Notes: generated by a model not told the origin, from the letters alone. Shown: positions 1 to 11,762, counted from the first letter of the stretch. The stretch is 64,000 nucleotides of DNA from Sedimentibacter sp. (GCA_018436705.1 JAHDLA010000016.1:1-64000), one strand, 5' to 3'. Program-made: numbers and translations.

Positions 1-110
1 ACCGCCCGATCACCGTATAAAGAACAGCAAGCGTTTAGGTCGCACCTCTGCGTTGCCTTTATTTATGCTGTATCTTTAGTATTTACATTTATAAATTTTT
101 TAATCCAAAA
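1..110 (-). promoter_or_regulatory. Possible 5' leader RNA with promoter, cut by the window edge
   Basis: Reading leftward there is a plausible sigma-A promoter near 80-110 (TTGGAT, 17-nt spacer, TAAATA). It is followed by a leader containing AGAGGTGCGA around 37-46. That 10-mer resembles, from memory, the 5' conserved stretch of the lysine (L-box) riboswitch. The AGUA element expected soon afterwards is not obvious and the rest lies outside the window. I see no gene in 1-256 apart from the terminator listed next. Confidence 0.2.
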
Positions 111-199
111 ATCCATTTACACGTAATTTGTTACACTCCCGAGAAGAAAATTCTTCACATACCGCGTAAATATACTATATTGTTCTATTTGGAGTATAA

Positions 200-228
200 A
201 AAAAGACTGAACTAAAATCAGTCTTTTT
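200..228 (-). terminator. Rho-independent terminator after uvrA
   Basis: Ten-bp stem (AAAAGACTGA / TCAGTCTTTT) with a 7-nt loop and T-runs on both strands, 29 nt beyond the uvrA stop codon. It probably ends the uvrB-uvrA transcript and may also work in the opposite direction. Confidence 0.8.
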
Positions 229-256
229 CTTATAATAGATACAGAAACTGCATGCA

Positions 257-3073
257 TTACTTTTTATTCAAAACCTTTTTTAAATACTGTCCTGTATATG
301 ATTTTTTTACTTTTGAAATTTCTTCAGGAGTCCCTTTCGCAACTATCATTCCGCCGCCGTCTCCCCCTTCGGGCCCCAGGTCCAGTATATAATCTGCTGT
401 CTTAATCACATCTAGATTATGCTCTATTACAATCACTGAATTTCCTGCTTCAACAAGCTTGTTAAGAACATCTGTAAGCATGTGTATATCTGCTATGTGC
501 AGTCCCGTTGTCGGCTCGTCAAGTACGTACAACGTCTTTCCTGTTCCTCTTTTACTGAGTTCGTAAGCTAACTTGATACGCTGAGCTTCTCCTCCAGAAA
601 GCTCCGGAGATGGTTGCCCCAGTTTAATATAACCGAGACCTACTTCCTGCATTGTCTTTATTTTGTTATATATTTTAGGAATATTTTCAAAAAACTCAAG
701 AGCCTCATCTATTGTCATATCCAGCACATCGGAAATATTTTTCCCTTTGTATTTAACTTCAAGAGTTTCTCTATTGTACCTTTTTCCTTTGCATACATCA
801 CAAGGTACATATACATCAGGTAAGAAGTGCATTTCTATTTTTAGTATACCGTCTCCTCTGCATGCCTCACACCGACCGCCTTTGACATTAAAACTGAACC
901 TTCCTTTTTTATATCCCCTTTCCTTTGCTTCAAGAGTCATTGCAAACACATCTCTTATATAGTCGAACACTCCTGTGTACGTAGCCGGGTTTGAACGAGG
1001 CGTCCTGCCTATAGGCGACTGGTCTATTGTAATTATCTTATCAATATTTTCTACTCCCAGCATTTCGTCATACTTTCCCGGTCTTTTTGAGTTCTTGAAC
1101 AACTTCTGGTGAAGCCCTTTAGACAGTATTTCATTTATCAATGAGCTTTTACCGGAACCTGATACACCCGTCACACAGCACAGAACTCCAAGTGGTATCT
1201 TTACATCCAGATTTTTCAGATTGTTTTCTTTGGCTCCTTTAATCTCTATATATTTCTCCGCTTTTCTTCTTGTTTCGGGAACGTCGATTTTCTTTATTCC
1301 GCTCAGGTACTGACCGGTAATAGAATTTTTATTATTTTTAATATCTTCGAAGGTTCCTGACGCAACTACTTCTCCTCCGTGAGTTCCGGCTCCGGGTCCT
1401 ATGTCCAGAATATAGTCAGCATTTTCCATTGTTTCCTCATCATGCTCCACAACTATGAGTGTATTTCCCAAATCGGTCAAATTTCTTAGCGTTTTTATCA
1501 GCATGCTGTTATCTCTTTGATGGAGCCCTATGCTTGGTTCATCCAATACATACAAAACTCCCACCAGGCTGGAGCCTATCTGTGTGGCAAGCCTTATTCG
1601 CTGAGATTCTCCTCCGGATAAAGTACTTGCATTTCTTTCAAGAGTAAGATAATTCAAACCCACGTCAGATAAAAATTGAAGCCTTGAATTAATTTCATGT
1701 ATTATCTGCTCTCCTATAATCTTATTTACAGGGCTTAACTCCAATTTTTCAAAAAAATTCAGACTCTTTGTAACAGAAAGCTTTGTTATCTCATATATAT
1801 TTTTATTTCCAACCTTTACTGCCAGGCTTATTGGATTCAACCTTGCCCCATGGCATTCAGGACACGGACTTTCATACATGTAATCCTCTATCCATTCTCT
1901 CATTTCAGGGGATTTTGTCTCCATATACCTTCTTTGAAGGTTATTTACCACTCCCTCAAATTCCTTCGTGTATTCCTTAAGTCCTTGAAATTTACTTATA
2001 AATTCAACTTTAACCTCTCTTCCGTTTGTCCCGTAAAGAAGCTCATCTATTAATTCCTTGGGAGCTTCTGCAAGAGGCTTTGATATATCAAAATTGTGAT
2101 ACTCCGCAATTGCTTTAAATATCTGGTAATAATATCCGTCCTCGTCGGCACCGTACGGCGCAATTGCTCTTTCACCTATAGTCTTTGTATAGTCGGGTAT
2201 TATTAAATCTGTGTCTATTTCCTTTTTTACGCCCAAGCCGTTGCACGCGTCACAAGCACCCATTGGATTGTTAAACGAAAACATCCTCGGTGAAATTTCT
2301 CCAAATCCTATGCCGCAGTCTGTACATGCAAACTTTGTGCTCATAAGAAGCTCTTCGCTCCCCATAACGTCAATAAGCACCATTCCTCCTGAAAGTTCCA
2401 GTGCCGTTTCCACAGAGTCAACAAGCCTTTTTTGTATTCCGTCCTTTATGATAATTCTGTCAACCACAACCTCAATGCTGTGTTTTTTATTTTTTTCTAG
2501 ATTTATTTCTTCTTCCAAATCATAAATTTCTCCGTCCACTCTGACTCTTACATATCCGTCTTTTTTGATATTTTCTAGGAGCCTTTTATGCGTACCCTTT
2601 GCCCTTCTGACCATAGGAGCAAGTATTTGTATTTTTGTTCTTTCTTCATACTCCAGAACCTTGTCTGTTATCTGATCTATGGTTTGGGTTTGTATAGGCT
2701 TACCGCAATTTGGGCAGTGAGGAATTCCCACTCTTGCAAACAGCAGTCTGTAATAATCATATATCTCTGTGACGGTGCCGACTGTTGAACGTGGATTCTT
2801 GTTTGTTGTTTTTTGGTCTATGGATATTGCAGGTGATAAACCATCAATAGATTCCACATCCGGTTTGTCCATTTGTCCCAAAAACATTCGTGCGTATGAT
2901 GAAAGGCTTTCTACGTAACGTCTCTGCCCTTCTGCATATATAGTATCAAAAGCAAGGGATGTTTTACCTGAACCGCTTACTCCCGTAAACACTATCAGCT
3001 TGTCTCTGGGAAGCTCCACGTTAATATTTTTCAGGTTATTCTCCTTTGCTCCTCTTATTATGATTTTATCCAT
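257..3073 (-). CDS. uvrA: UvrABC excinuclease subunit A
   Basis: DNA-damage recognition ATPase of nucleotide excision repair; as a dimer it loads UvrB at lesions. The 938 residues match the usual length. Two ABC modules are visible: Walker [10 protein letters not shown] near residue 31 and GVSGSGKSS near 640. Signature motifs [12 protein letters not shown] and [12 protein letters not shown] are present. Zinc-binding Cys pairs (CPNC, CTDC/CDAC, CEAC/CDVC) sit in the expected insertions. The gene starts 71 nt after uvrB, so the two form an operon as in many Firmicutes. Nothing is truncated or odd. Confidence 0.98.
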   Translation of the reverse strand: MDKIIIRGAKENNLKNINVELPRDKLIVFTGVSGSGKTSLAFDTIYAEGQRRYVESLSSYARMFLGQMDKPDVESIDGLSPAISIDQKTTNKNPRSTVGTVTEIYDYYRLLFARVGIPHCPNCGKPIQTQTIDQITDKVLEYEERTKIQILAPMVRRAKGTHKRLLENIKKDGYVRVRVDGEIYDLEEEINLEKNKKHSIEVVVDRIIIKDGIQKRLVDSVETALELSGGMVLIDVMGSEELLMSTKFACTDCGIGFGEISPRMFSFNNPMGACDACNGLGVKKEIDTDLIIPDYTKTIGERAIAPYGADEDGYYYQIFKAIAEYHNFDISKPLAEAPKELIDELLYGTNGREVKVEFISKFQGLKEYTKEFEGVVNNLQRRYMETKSPEMREWIEDYMYESPCPECHGARLNPISLAVKVGNKNIYEITKLSVTKSLNFFEKLELSPVNKIIGEQIIHEINSRLQFLSDVGLNYLTLERNASTLSGGESQRIRLATQIGSSLVGVLYVLDEPSIGLHQRDNSMLIKTLRNLTDLGNTLIVVEHDEETMENADYILDIGPGAGTHGGEVVASGTFEDIKNNKNSITGQYLSGIKKIDVPETRRKAEKYIEIKGAKENNLKNLDVKIPLGVLCCVTGVSGSGKSSLINEILSKGLHQKLFKNSKRPGKYDEMLGVENIDKIITIDQSPIGRTPRSNPATYTGVFDYIRDVFAMTLEAKERGYKKGRFSFNVKGGRCEACRGDGILKIEMHFLPDVYVPCDVCKGKRYNRETLEVKYKGKNISDVLDMTIDEALEFFENIPKIYNKIKTMQEVGLGYIKLGQPSPELSGGEAQRIKLAYELSKRGTGKTLYVLDEPTTGLHIADIHMLTDVLNKLVEAGNSVIVIEHNLDVIKTADYILDLGPEGGDGGGMIVAKGTPEEISKVKKSYTGQYLKKVLNKK

Positions 3074-3144
3074 TAGTCATCCTTTCGTGATGATCCTTAG
3101 GGCATACCTCTAAGTTGCATGAGACTATGCCTTTTTGGAACAAT

Positions 3145-5109
<1,965 letters not shown>

Positions 5110-5224
5110 TATTTCACCTCAGCTTTATCTAAACGTATGTTCGTTTTATTATATAATTTTTGATTATTTAAGTCAACATTATTATTTTCCCATAAAATTA
5201 TAATTTATTAAAATTGGCATATAA

Positions 5225-5259
5225 AAAACCGGGAATCAAAAATACGATTTCCCGGTTTT
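5225..5259 (-). terminator. Terminator after the nhaC-like gene
   Basis: Eleven-bp stem AAAACCGGGAA / TTCCCGGTTTT followed on the minus strand by a T-rich tract. It lies 20 nt past the last gene of the grdE-grdB-opine dehydrogenase operon and marks its 3' end. Confidence 0.85.
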
Positions 5260-5279
5260 GAATTAAATGATATTATTAC

Positions 5280-6683
5280 TTATGCAATTGATAAGCCTAC
5301 TATAAAATATCCAATTACAGCAATTGATGCTGATGTAAGCGCATATGGAAGCTGAGTTTTAACATGGTCGATGTGGTCTGAACCTGATGCTAGTGATGAA
5401 AGTATAGTTGTATCAGATAAAGGCGAGCAATGGTCTCCGAAGCATCCGCCTCCCATTACTGCCGCTACCGTTCCATAAATTACCGCATTTACTGCTCCGC
5501 CGGATAATTGGAAAGCCAAGCCTACACAAATTGGAGTCATGATTGCATATGTTCCCCATGATGTACCTGTAAAGAATGAAATAAATGCACAAACAAGGAA
5601 TGTTAAGGGTAGTAGGAATGTAGGAGTCATCCAAGATTCAGTTATGCTTATAACATAATCTGCGGTACCAAGCTGCTTACTGATTGAATTCAAGCAATAT
5701 GCCAGCGCTAATATTAAAATTGCAGTCATTACGCTCTTTATACCTTCTACTGAAGTCTCAACCAATTCAGACAGAGTTCCCATTTTTTGAAACAGCATTA
5801 CAACAAACTGAAAAACCACGGCTGCAACAAATGCCTCCAACGTCTTAGCCGAGCCAAGCACAATATACGTCCCTAACGTTGTACCTATGATTATTAATGC
5901 CGGTGCAAAGAAATTAATTAGCAAATTAGGTTTAATGCCTTCGTTAGGTCTTATTTTTTCTAGTTCATTGCTTAAAAGCGGTCTTGCATTATCTGCAACA
6001 ACCTTGCCTTCTTCCATAGCCCTTTTCTGTGCCTTTTTCATAGGACCGTAATCTTTAATAATACCAGTTGTAAGCAATCCTACCAAAACTACAGAAACTA
6101 TACCATAAAAATTATATGGAACCATCTTTACCACAGCTAACATGGAATCATTAGCATCAATAAGCGGGCCTAATCCTACCAGCAGTCCTGCCATGTAAAC
6201 GCCCCATGCTGAAAACGGTATCAGCGTACATACGGGTGCGGATGTCGAATCACATATAAACGCTAGCTTTTCTCTTGATACTCTTGCCTTGTCTGTTATT
6301 CCTCTCATTACTGTACCTACGTACAACGGGCTAAAGTAATCACTGAAGAATATAAAGATACCCAGGAGCCATGCCAGTACTTGCGCGCCCTTTGCTTTAA
6401 CATTATATTTAGATACAAGTTGGGCAAATGCGTTAATTGCCCCTGACTTCTGAAATAAAGCTACCATCATACCTATAAATACTTCAATACCTACTACCCA
6501 AATAAAATCTGCGTTTCCCAAAGCACTTTGAATTATAGAAGTAAAACCGAACAATAAATTTTGGCCAGTTACCAATATGCCTATCAACACTCCTATTAAA
6601 ATAGAAAACAAAGCATCTCTGGTTATAAAAGCTAATACAAGCGCTATCAAAGCAGGCATTAGCGATAATATTCCATATTCCAT
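5280..6683 (-). CDS. nhaC: NhaC-family Na+/H+ antiporter-like carrier
   Basis: A 467-residue polytopic membrane protein with about ten to twelve hydrophobic segments. The family pattern of NhaC/MleN antiporters is recognisable (early LxxALxxRDALFSILIG region, central FSDYFSPLYVGTVMRG, later GTSWGTYAIMTP and GGGCFGDHCSPLSD). NhaC relatives exchange Na+ for H+, and some exchange organic acids (MleN: malate/lactate). It is the last gene of the sigma-54 operon, 58 nt after the alanine-dehydrogenase-like gene. The context suggests it moves the operon's substrate or product, or balances Na+. Start chosen for the GGAGGATTATTT site before ATG. Confidence 0.85.
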   Translation of the reverse strand: MEYGILSLMPALIALVLAFITRDALFSILIGVLIGILVTGQNLLFGFTSIIQSALGNADFIWVVGIEVFIGMMVALFQKSGAINAFAQLVSKYNVKAKGAQVLAWLLGIFIFFSDYFSPLYVGTVMRGITDKARVSREKLAFICDSTSAPVCTLIPFSAWGVYMAGLLVGLGPLIDANDSMLAVVKMVPYNFYGIVSVVLVGLLTTGIIKDYGPMKKAQKRAMEEGKVVADNARPLLSNELEKIRPNEGIKPNLLINFFAPALIIIGTTLGTYIVLGSAKTLEAFVAAVVFQFVVMLFQKMGTLSELVETSVEGIKSVMTAILILALAYCLNSISKQLGTADYVISITESWMTPTFLLPLTFLVCAFISFFTGTSWGTYAIMTPICVGLAFQLSGGAVNAVIYGTVAAVMGGGCFGDHCSPLSDTTILSSLASGSDHIDHVKTQLPYALTSASIAVIGYFIVGLSIA

Positions 6684-6741
6684 AAATAATCCTCCTATTT
6701 TTTATGCCCTTGAACGGACATGTTATATTGAACTTAAAATA

Positions 6742-7863
6742 TCAGAACTGTTCAACTATTTTTTCCTGAGGTGTCAATGTTAATTTATGTTTTACAGCTG
6801 TTTCTTCTAATGTTAGTTTCCCTTTGTAGCATGTAAGGCCTTTTAATAAATATTTATTTTCTTTTAATGCTCTTTCACATCCTTTATTTGCTATTTCCAA
6901 TGCATAGGGCAAAGTTGCATGAGCAAGTACTACAGATGCTGTCCGTGCAAATGCAGACGGTACGTTATCAACGCAATAATGCATAATACCTTCTTCAAAA
7001 TAAATCGGTTCATCATGTGTTGTGGAATGACAGCTTTCTATTGCTCCGTTGTCATCGCAGGCAATATCAACAATCATTGAACATTTCTTCATAAGCTTTA
7101 AATCATCCCTGTATACAAGATGATCTTTTCTGGTTTTATTCCACAAAATACAGTTCATCAATACATCTGTTTCTTTTAAACATCTTAATAAATTTAACCT
7201 GTTAGAGTATAAAAATTCTACATTCGAAGGAAGTTTTAATTTAACCTCATCCATTATTTCTTTATCCACATCCAAAATAATAACCTTATTTCCTAAGCTT
7301 GCAGCAATTTCAGCAGCTCCCATACCCGAGTGACCGCACCCTCCTATTATAGTAATAACGGGTGTATCAACACCGCTTACCCTATTTAAAAGAATTCCTC
7401 TGCCTCCGTTTACAGACTGTCCGTAATGGAGTGCAGCCAAAAATCCTCCTTTACCGGCTAATTCGCTCATTGGGCTCAACAACGGGAACTTTCCGTCTTT
7501 GTCTGTAACATCCTCATATGCTATACCGATTACTTTACTCTTAAGCAATTTTTGAGTCATTTCCAGATGAGCATTTGAATGTATATATGTGAGTATAATC
7601 AGCCCTTCCCTAAGGTACTTGTATTCCTGCGGTAATATTTCTTTTACTTTGTAAATCATTTCTGATTCTTTCCATATTGTTTCACAATCCGCAATTACTG
7701 CACCTGCTTCTTCATAATCTTCATCTGTATAACTGCTTCCTATGCCTGCATTTTTTTCAACAAATATTTTATGCCCTCTGTTTACCATTTCTCGTACAGC
7801 TGACGGAACTGCAGCAACTCTGTATTCGTTATTTTTTATTTCTTTTACAACTCCAATTATCAT
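6742..7863 (-). CDS. Alanine dehydrogenase / PNT-family NAD-dependent amino acid dehydrogenase
   Basis: 373 residues, the length of alanine dehydrogenase, which reversibly oxidises L-alanine to pyruvate, ammonia and NADH. Substrate residues appear in place: Arg15 (NNEYRV), Lys74 (YKVKE) and His95 (YIHSNAH). A Rossmann GxGxxG (GGCGHSGMG) is near 174, an Asp lies in IACDDNG, and the C-terminal NVPSAFARTAS segment is typical. The gene is 25 nt downstream of the opine dehydrogenase. Its sequence is not canonical Ald (GCGHSGMG instead of the usual GGGVVG), so the true substrate may be another amino acid released by the operon's reductase. Alanine is the default guess. Confidence 0.8.
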   Translation of the reverse strand: MIIGVVKEIKNNEYRVAAVPSAVREMVNRGHKIFVEKNAGIGSSYTDEDYEEAGAVIADCETIWKESEMIYKVKEILPQEYKYLREGLIILTYIHSNAHLEMTQKLLKSKVIGIAYEDVTDKDGKFPLLSPMSELAGKGGFLAALHYGQSVNGGRGILLNRVSGVDTPVITIIGGCGHSGMGAAEIAASLGNKVIILDVDKEIMDEVKLKLPSNVEFLYSNRLNLLRCLKETDVLMNCILWNKTRKDHLVYRDDLKLMKKCSMIVDIACDDNGAIESCHSTTHDEPIYFEEGIMHYCVDNVPSAFARTASVVLAHATLPYALEIANKGCERALKENKYLLKGLTCYKGKLTLEETAVKHKLTLTPQEKIVEQF

Positions 7864-7888
7864 TGAAAATCCTCCTTATGATTAATTG

Positions 7889-8968
7889 TTAGAATAAAGC
7901 TTTAATTTCTTCCAATGAATAATTTGAGAGCTTCAGCCCTTTCATTGTTCTTGCTTTTTCTGCCTTATAATCTCTATCCATTATTATTGATACCAGCTTC
8001 AATACCGCATCCATTGCAGGTGTTTCAACACTGATCTGCGCCGCTAAATCTGTTAAAAATACCAGTCCAAATCCGGCATCTTCATTAAAGTACCTATAGT
8101 TTAATGAAGGCTGGGCTTTTATACCCTTGAATCCGGGTGCCTTTGAGTATCCTGTATCATAGGTTGGCTCTGCCTGATATCCTTGCTCCACTCCCAAAAC
8201 AGGATCAGGTATAACTGTTATTCCCAATTTTTTACCTATTGAAATTCTTTCTTCATCCACTGCCTTTAAAAGTCTCCCTACCGCAGGTGTTACGCCTTCT
8301 TCATAAAAATAAAAATTTCCTTTTGTTCTTTCTATCAATGCTGTATTCAATAATGAAACAACTGGATGTATGACCGGATTTGCATTTTGTAATGTTGTTT
8401 TCAATACATTCTCAGCCATTAATATATTGCTGTAAACGGGGTATATGTCACTGTATATTTCTTTTGTATACTTGGAAGGAAATGCCGCCAAAAAGTATCC
8501 TCCCTTTAACCTGTTATACACTGATATTTTTGCTTCTCCGGTTATTCTAACAGCATAAGGCAGTGTAGATGTTTCTGCTACAATTACTGTTTCATCTTTA
8601 ATATCTAACCCCAGTGCATTTTTGAATACAATGCTGCCTGCGCAGGAACTTGGACATACAATATATTTTTGCCCCTTTCTTACATGGGCTCTGCATGCCT
8701 TTCCAAATGGTTCCGTGCTGTATGCCGGACCTACTGCAAAGACTAAATTAGCCTCAGGAACAACTTTTAATATATCGTGCCCCGCATATGAAATTTTTTG
8801 AAATCCGCTTAATTCTCCTTCTGAAAAAATTCCACCATTTTTGGAAATTGCGTCAATATTTTTCGGGAACTGTTCAAAATCAAATATGTTTACTTCATGC
8901 CCAGCCTTTGACCATTCAAACGCAACGGCAAGAGCACCGTTTCCTGATCCCAATATTGCTATTTTCAA
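7889..8968 (-). CDS. Octopine/opine dehydrogenase family protein
   Basis: 359-residue NAD(P)-dependent dehydrogenase of the octopine/nopaline type. These enzymes make or oxidise N-(carboxyalkyl) amino acids (opines) from an amino acid and a 2-oxo acid. The N-terminal Rossmann motif GSGNGALA starts at residue 7. The C-terminal helical domain carries the diagnostic NPVIHPVVSLLNTALIE stretch, in which the His is the family's catalytic residue. The start is TTG at 8968, seven nt after GGGAGG. It lies 26 nt after the selenoprotein gene, so it is co-transcribed. An opine dehydrogenase inside a grd-type operon is unusual (see findings). The direction and the substrate cannot be read from sequence. 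Confidence 0.85.
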   Translation of the reverse strand: MKIAILGSGNGALAVAFEWSKAGHEVNIFDFEQFPKNIDAISKNGGIFSEGELSGFQKISYAGHDILKVVPEANLVFAVGPAYSTEPFGKACRAHVRKGQKYIVCPSSCAGSIVFKNALGLDIKDETVIVAETSTLPYAVRITGEAKISVYNRLKGGYFLAAFPSKYTKEIYSDIYPVYSNILMAENVLKTTLQNANPVIHPVVSLLNTALIERTKGNFYFYEEGVTPAVGRLLKAVDEERISIGKKLGITVIPDPVLGVEQGYQAEPTYDTGYSKAPGFKGIKAQPSLNYRYFNEDAGFGLVFLTDLAAQISVETPAMDAVLKLVSIIMDRDYKAEKARTMKGLKLSNYSLEEIKALF

Positions 8969-8994
8969 TTGTCAACCTCCCAATTCAAATTTCT

Positions 8995-10266
8995 CTATTT
9001 CAACAAAAGTTTGAGTGCATTAACAACTATATCTCTTCTTTTCTGCTCCTCTTTTTCTACTGTTAATTCAGGGTTACCTGTTGGATATGGTATTGCATGT
9101 GCCGGATAAATTCTTATCGCACCTACTGTTTTTGAAATAGGTGTGACCGTGCATACGTGTACTGCAGGCATTCCTGCTTTTTCAATCTGTTTTACTATTG
9201 TTGCTCCACAACGAGTACAAGTACCTCAGGTACTGGTTAATATAACACCTCCAACTCCGTCTTCTATAAATTTTTTTGCTATTCCTTCTCCCATTTTTGT
9301 GGCATCTGCAACCGATGTAGAATTTCCCGTCGTTGTTGTCAGATATGAATAAACACTTCCTATTACTCCCTCCTTTTCTAATTTTCTCATAATATCAAGC
9401 GGCGCTATCCTGTTAGGATCCTTGTTTGCATATACAGGATCGTATCCGGCATGAACGGATTCAAACTCTCCTTCTCTGAGCATACATTTGTCGGATATAT
9501 CATACATTTTATATGTCTTAGCAGTTGCAGCAGGTATATGGTCTGGGTTTCCTAACGGAACTATTCCACCCGAAGTACATAAAGCAATTTTAGCAGACTT
9601 TAAATCCTTCAATGGTGCCGCCGGTTCTATGTTTTCATAAACCGATATTTCCAACTCTGTCTCAAAAGGTTTATCGTTAAGCCTTTTAAGCAGCATATCG
9701 ACAGCTCTTTCTGCTCCGTTTCTCTCTTTAAACACGTTAATTCTTTTCCCCTTAGCATAATACTGCTCTTCAGCAGGGCTGCCCAATTTAACACCTTTCA
9801 ATAATTTATTTGCAAATCCAGCCATAAGAGGAACTGCTTTTCTAATTGCGGCTGCAGACTTTCCAACTCTTAAAATATAAATATTCTTCTTATAAATTTC
9901 TACAGCAGGATTTTCTTCATATAAACCTGCTATTGCTTCAACCCCATACTCATTTTTTATAAATGAACAAACATCGCAACAGGCAATACCAAATCGTCCT
10001 GCATTAAAAGCAGGTCCGGCAATAAAAAGGTCAAATTCCAAATTATCCAAATATTTTTTAATAAATCTCTTTGATTTTTCCATGTTTTCAACATAGTAGT
10101 TGTCTCCGCATATAATAGTTGCAATAATTTCTGCGTCTTCTAATTTTCCTGAAAATGCATTTGCGTTACCTATAGGTCCTCTATGAAATTGAGGTTCTGT
10201 GTATGCCTTATCTTCGCCGCCTATTTGACCAAAAAATTGATTTGTGTAAAATACTATCTTTTTCAT
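8995..10266 (-). CDS. Selenoprotein B of a glycine/sarcosine/betaine-type reductase (component B subunit), read through in-frame UGA
   Basis: The reading frame reaches TGA at 9226-9228 and continues in the same frame to TAG at 8995, giving 423 residues with selenocysteine at 347. The UGA begins a U-G-T-C-T-R-C motif (UxxCxxC), the active site of GrdB/GrdF/GrdH. Both sides are homologous to the second copy at 17789-19099. The N-terminus (VFYTNQFFGQIGGED) and the GPAFNAGRFGIACC segment are family hallmarks. Component B attacks the substrate with selenolate and a pyruvoyl group and passes a carboxymethyl group to selenoprotein A. ATG 10266 follows AGAGG. The gene starts 10 nt after the grdE-like gene. 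Substrate unknown; I give no letter symbol. Confidence 0.93.
9200..9228 (-). other. Selenocysteine UGA codon with possible bacterial SECIS hairpin
   Basis: UGA at 9226-9228 is followed after 13 nt by a small hairpin GUUG-UGGAG-CAAC (9200-9212). Bacterial SECIS elements sit just 3' of the UGA with a G-rich apical loop. The stem is only 4 bp, weaker than the one in the second copy. Confidence 0.6.
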
Positions 10267-10276
10267 TTCCACCTCT

Positions 10277-11560
10277 TTATACAGTTGTTGCGCTTAGGTA
10301 AGTATTTCCCTGAAGGTTATGGCTTCCCATAATCCCATGAATTTCTACAAGCAATTTGCCGTCATTCTGTATTGAATTCACATTTCCACCGGTTGTTTTT
10401 TTTATTTCTGTTAGATTTCCTATGACTTTATCCATTTTAGGAAGCATGATTGTCTCATTGCTGTTTCCAGTGGATACAATTGCTCTTGCTTCTGTAACGC
10501 TATCCGGAAGTGATTCTGACATCCCGTCAATTCCGGCATCCTCATTGGTGATTATGACAGTCTTTATTCCCGCTTTCTCTAGATGACTGCATATAAGCAT
10601 AAGATCTGTTGTCGGATTTCCAAAACCCTCTTGAGATATGATTGCACCTTGTGCTCCAAGCATCTTTGCATATTTAAATGACAACATGCAATTCCTATAT
10701 TTTTCCTTTAGAGTTACCATTAGCGGATTTAGAACAATTCCCATAAAGTTTATTTCCTCACCGTGCTTGTTCAGCAATTCCCTGATAACAGCATTGTTTA
10801 AGTGATGGTACGTAGTTGTTTTTGAACCGGGAGAAACACAGTTTCCGCTTATAATGGCTCCATCCATTACCTCTAATGGAGTTATTAATGAAGGAACTAT
10901 CTGTTTAGCATCTCTACCGTAAAAATATGTATCATGCAAAAGTCCCTGGCTCATGCAATTATATATATAGGCAACCCTGGGAAGGTCTGGATTTTCCTTG
11001 TGTTTCTCTCCAATACTTTTCCATTCATATTTTTCAGTTTTATAATCTTTGTACTTTAACCCTATTTCACCTAAAAACCTGGCGAGTTTTATGCCTGCAA
11101 GCCTTACTGATTCTTCATGTTCGTGCGGATCTACGTTATTTTCTTTAGATATAATCATTACAATGTTTAAAAGTTTTGAAAAAATACTGTATTGTGACGC
11201 AGGGCCGTTCATATCTATTAACCCCTCCTGAAAACCAACAATGGGGCCAGTAGTTACAACCGCGCATCCGCTTAATATGTACGTGATTCCATTTCCTGCC
11301 TCTGTCACTTGTTCTTTAAATACTCCTGGAAATATGTCCCCCTTCAGCTTGGCTCTTGGTTCTATAACATCCTTAACAGGAAATATCCTGACTGATTGTC
11401 CGGGTTTAGCAATATCAAAATCTACTTCCTTAATTCGTTTATCTGCCATAATTAATTTGCTAAGGCTTTTTTTGTTTAAGTGCAGTACATTATTTTCAAT
11501 TCTGTTAAATTCGCCAAAAACAATGTCCTTAATTTGTATTTTTCTTAGTTCTAAACCCAT
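10277..11560 (-). CDS. GrdE-type proprotein of reductase component B (pyruvoyl precursor)
   Basis: 427-residue homologue of GrdE/GrdG/GrdI, the proprotein of substrate-specific component B. Family members self-cleave before a Cys to make two subunits, the C-terminal one with an N-terminal pyruvoyl group. Here the site is SGNC, with Cys241, followed by VSPGSKTTTYHHLNN. It aligns end to end with the 19111-20397 copy but is clearly diverged, for example PGSK in place of PCDK after the Cys. It is the first gene of the operon, 57 nt from a sigma-54 promoter core, and is followed by the selenoprotein gene. ATG follows AAGGAG. A different substrate from the second module is likely but unproven. Confidence 0.9.
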   Translation of the reverse strand: MGLELRKIQIKDIVFGEFNRIENNVLHLNKKSLSKLIMADKRIKEVDFDIAKPGQSVRIFPVKDVIEPRAKLKGDIFPGVFKEQVTEAGNGITYILSGCAVVTTGPIVGFQEGLIDMNGPASQYSIFSKLLNIVMIISKENNVDPHEHEESVRLAGIKLARFLGEIGLKYKDYKTEKYEWKSIGEKHKENPDLPRVAYIYNCMSQGLLHDTYFYGRDAKQIVPSLITPLEVMDGAIISGNCVSPGSKTTTYHHLNNAVIRELLNKHGEEINFMGIVLNPLMVTLKEKYRNCMLSFKYAKMLGAQGAIISQEGFGNPTTDLMLICSHLEKAGIKTVIITNEDAGIDGMSESLPDSVTEARAIVSTGNSNETIMLPKMDKVIGNLTEIKKTTGGNVNSIQNDGKLLVEIHGIMGSHNLQGNTYLSATTV

Positions 11561-11616
11561 TTTAGACTCCTTATATTAATACTATGAAATTTATTTTATT
11601 TGTTTGATTAAATTAT

Positions 11617-11634
11617 AAGCAAGTTTTATGCCAA
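11617..11634 (-). promoter_or_regulatory. Sigma-54 (-24/-12) promoter of the first grd operon
   Basis: On the minus strand TTGGCAT-AAAAC-TTGCTT, an excellent match to TGGCAC-N5-TTGC with exact GG-to-GC spacing. It sits about 57 nt before the grdE-like start codon. Confidence 0.88.
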
Positions 11635-11682
11635 CAATTGACCGGCTTAATTTCAACGTTTATATTAAAATTTAATTTCAAA

Positions 11683-11712
11683 AAATAAAAAGCGACAATA
11701 TATCGTCGCTTT
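11683..11712 (-). terminator. Terminator after the PAS-EBP gene
   Basis: Minus-strand stem AAAGCGAC / GTCGCTTT with an 8-nt loop followed by TTATTTTTT. It separates the regulator's own transcript from the grdE-like operon. The stem reuses the GCGAC word found in the neighbouring palindrome. Confidence 0.7.
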
Positions 11713-11721
11713 CACATAATT

Positions 11722-11762
11722 AATAGACAGTTTATTGTCGCTGCGACAATAAACTGTCTATT
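11722..11762. repeat. 41-bp perfect palindrome, candidate EBP binding site (UAS)
   Basis: Two 20-bp arms (left arm starts AATAGACAG and ends TTGTCGC) are exact reverse complements around T11742. The centre is about 110 bp upstream of the -24 element at 11632, a typical distance for a sigma-54 enhancer. The right arm touches the stop codon of the EBP gene. A second GCGAC...GTCGC inverted pair lies at 11691-11709. It could also be an RNA hairpin only. Confidence 0.55.

Noticed and set aside
8995..10272. First grdB-like gene as a nonsense-mutated pseudogene
   Set aside because: The TGA sits exactly at the UxxCxxC selenocysteine position of the family and the downstream frame is intact and conserved.
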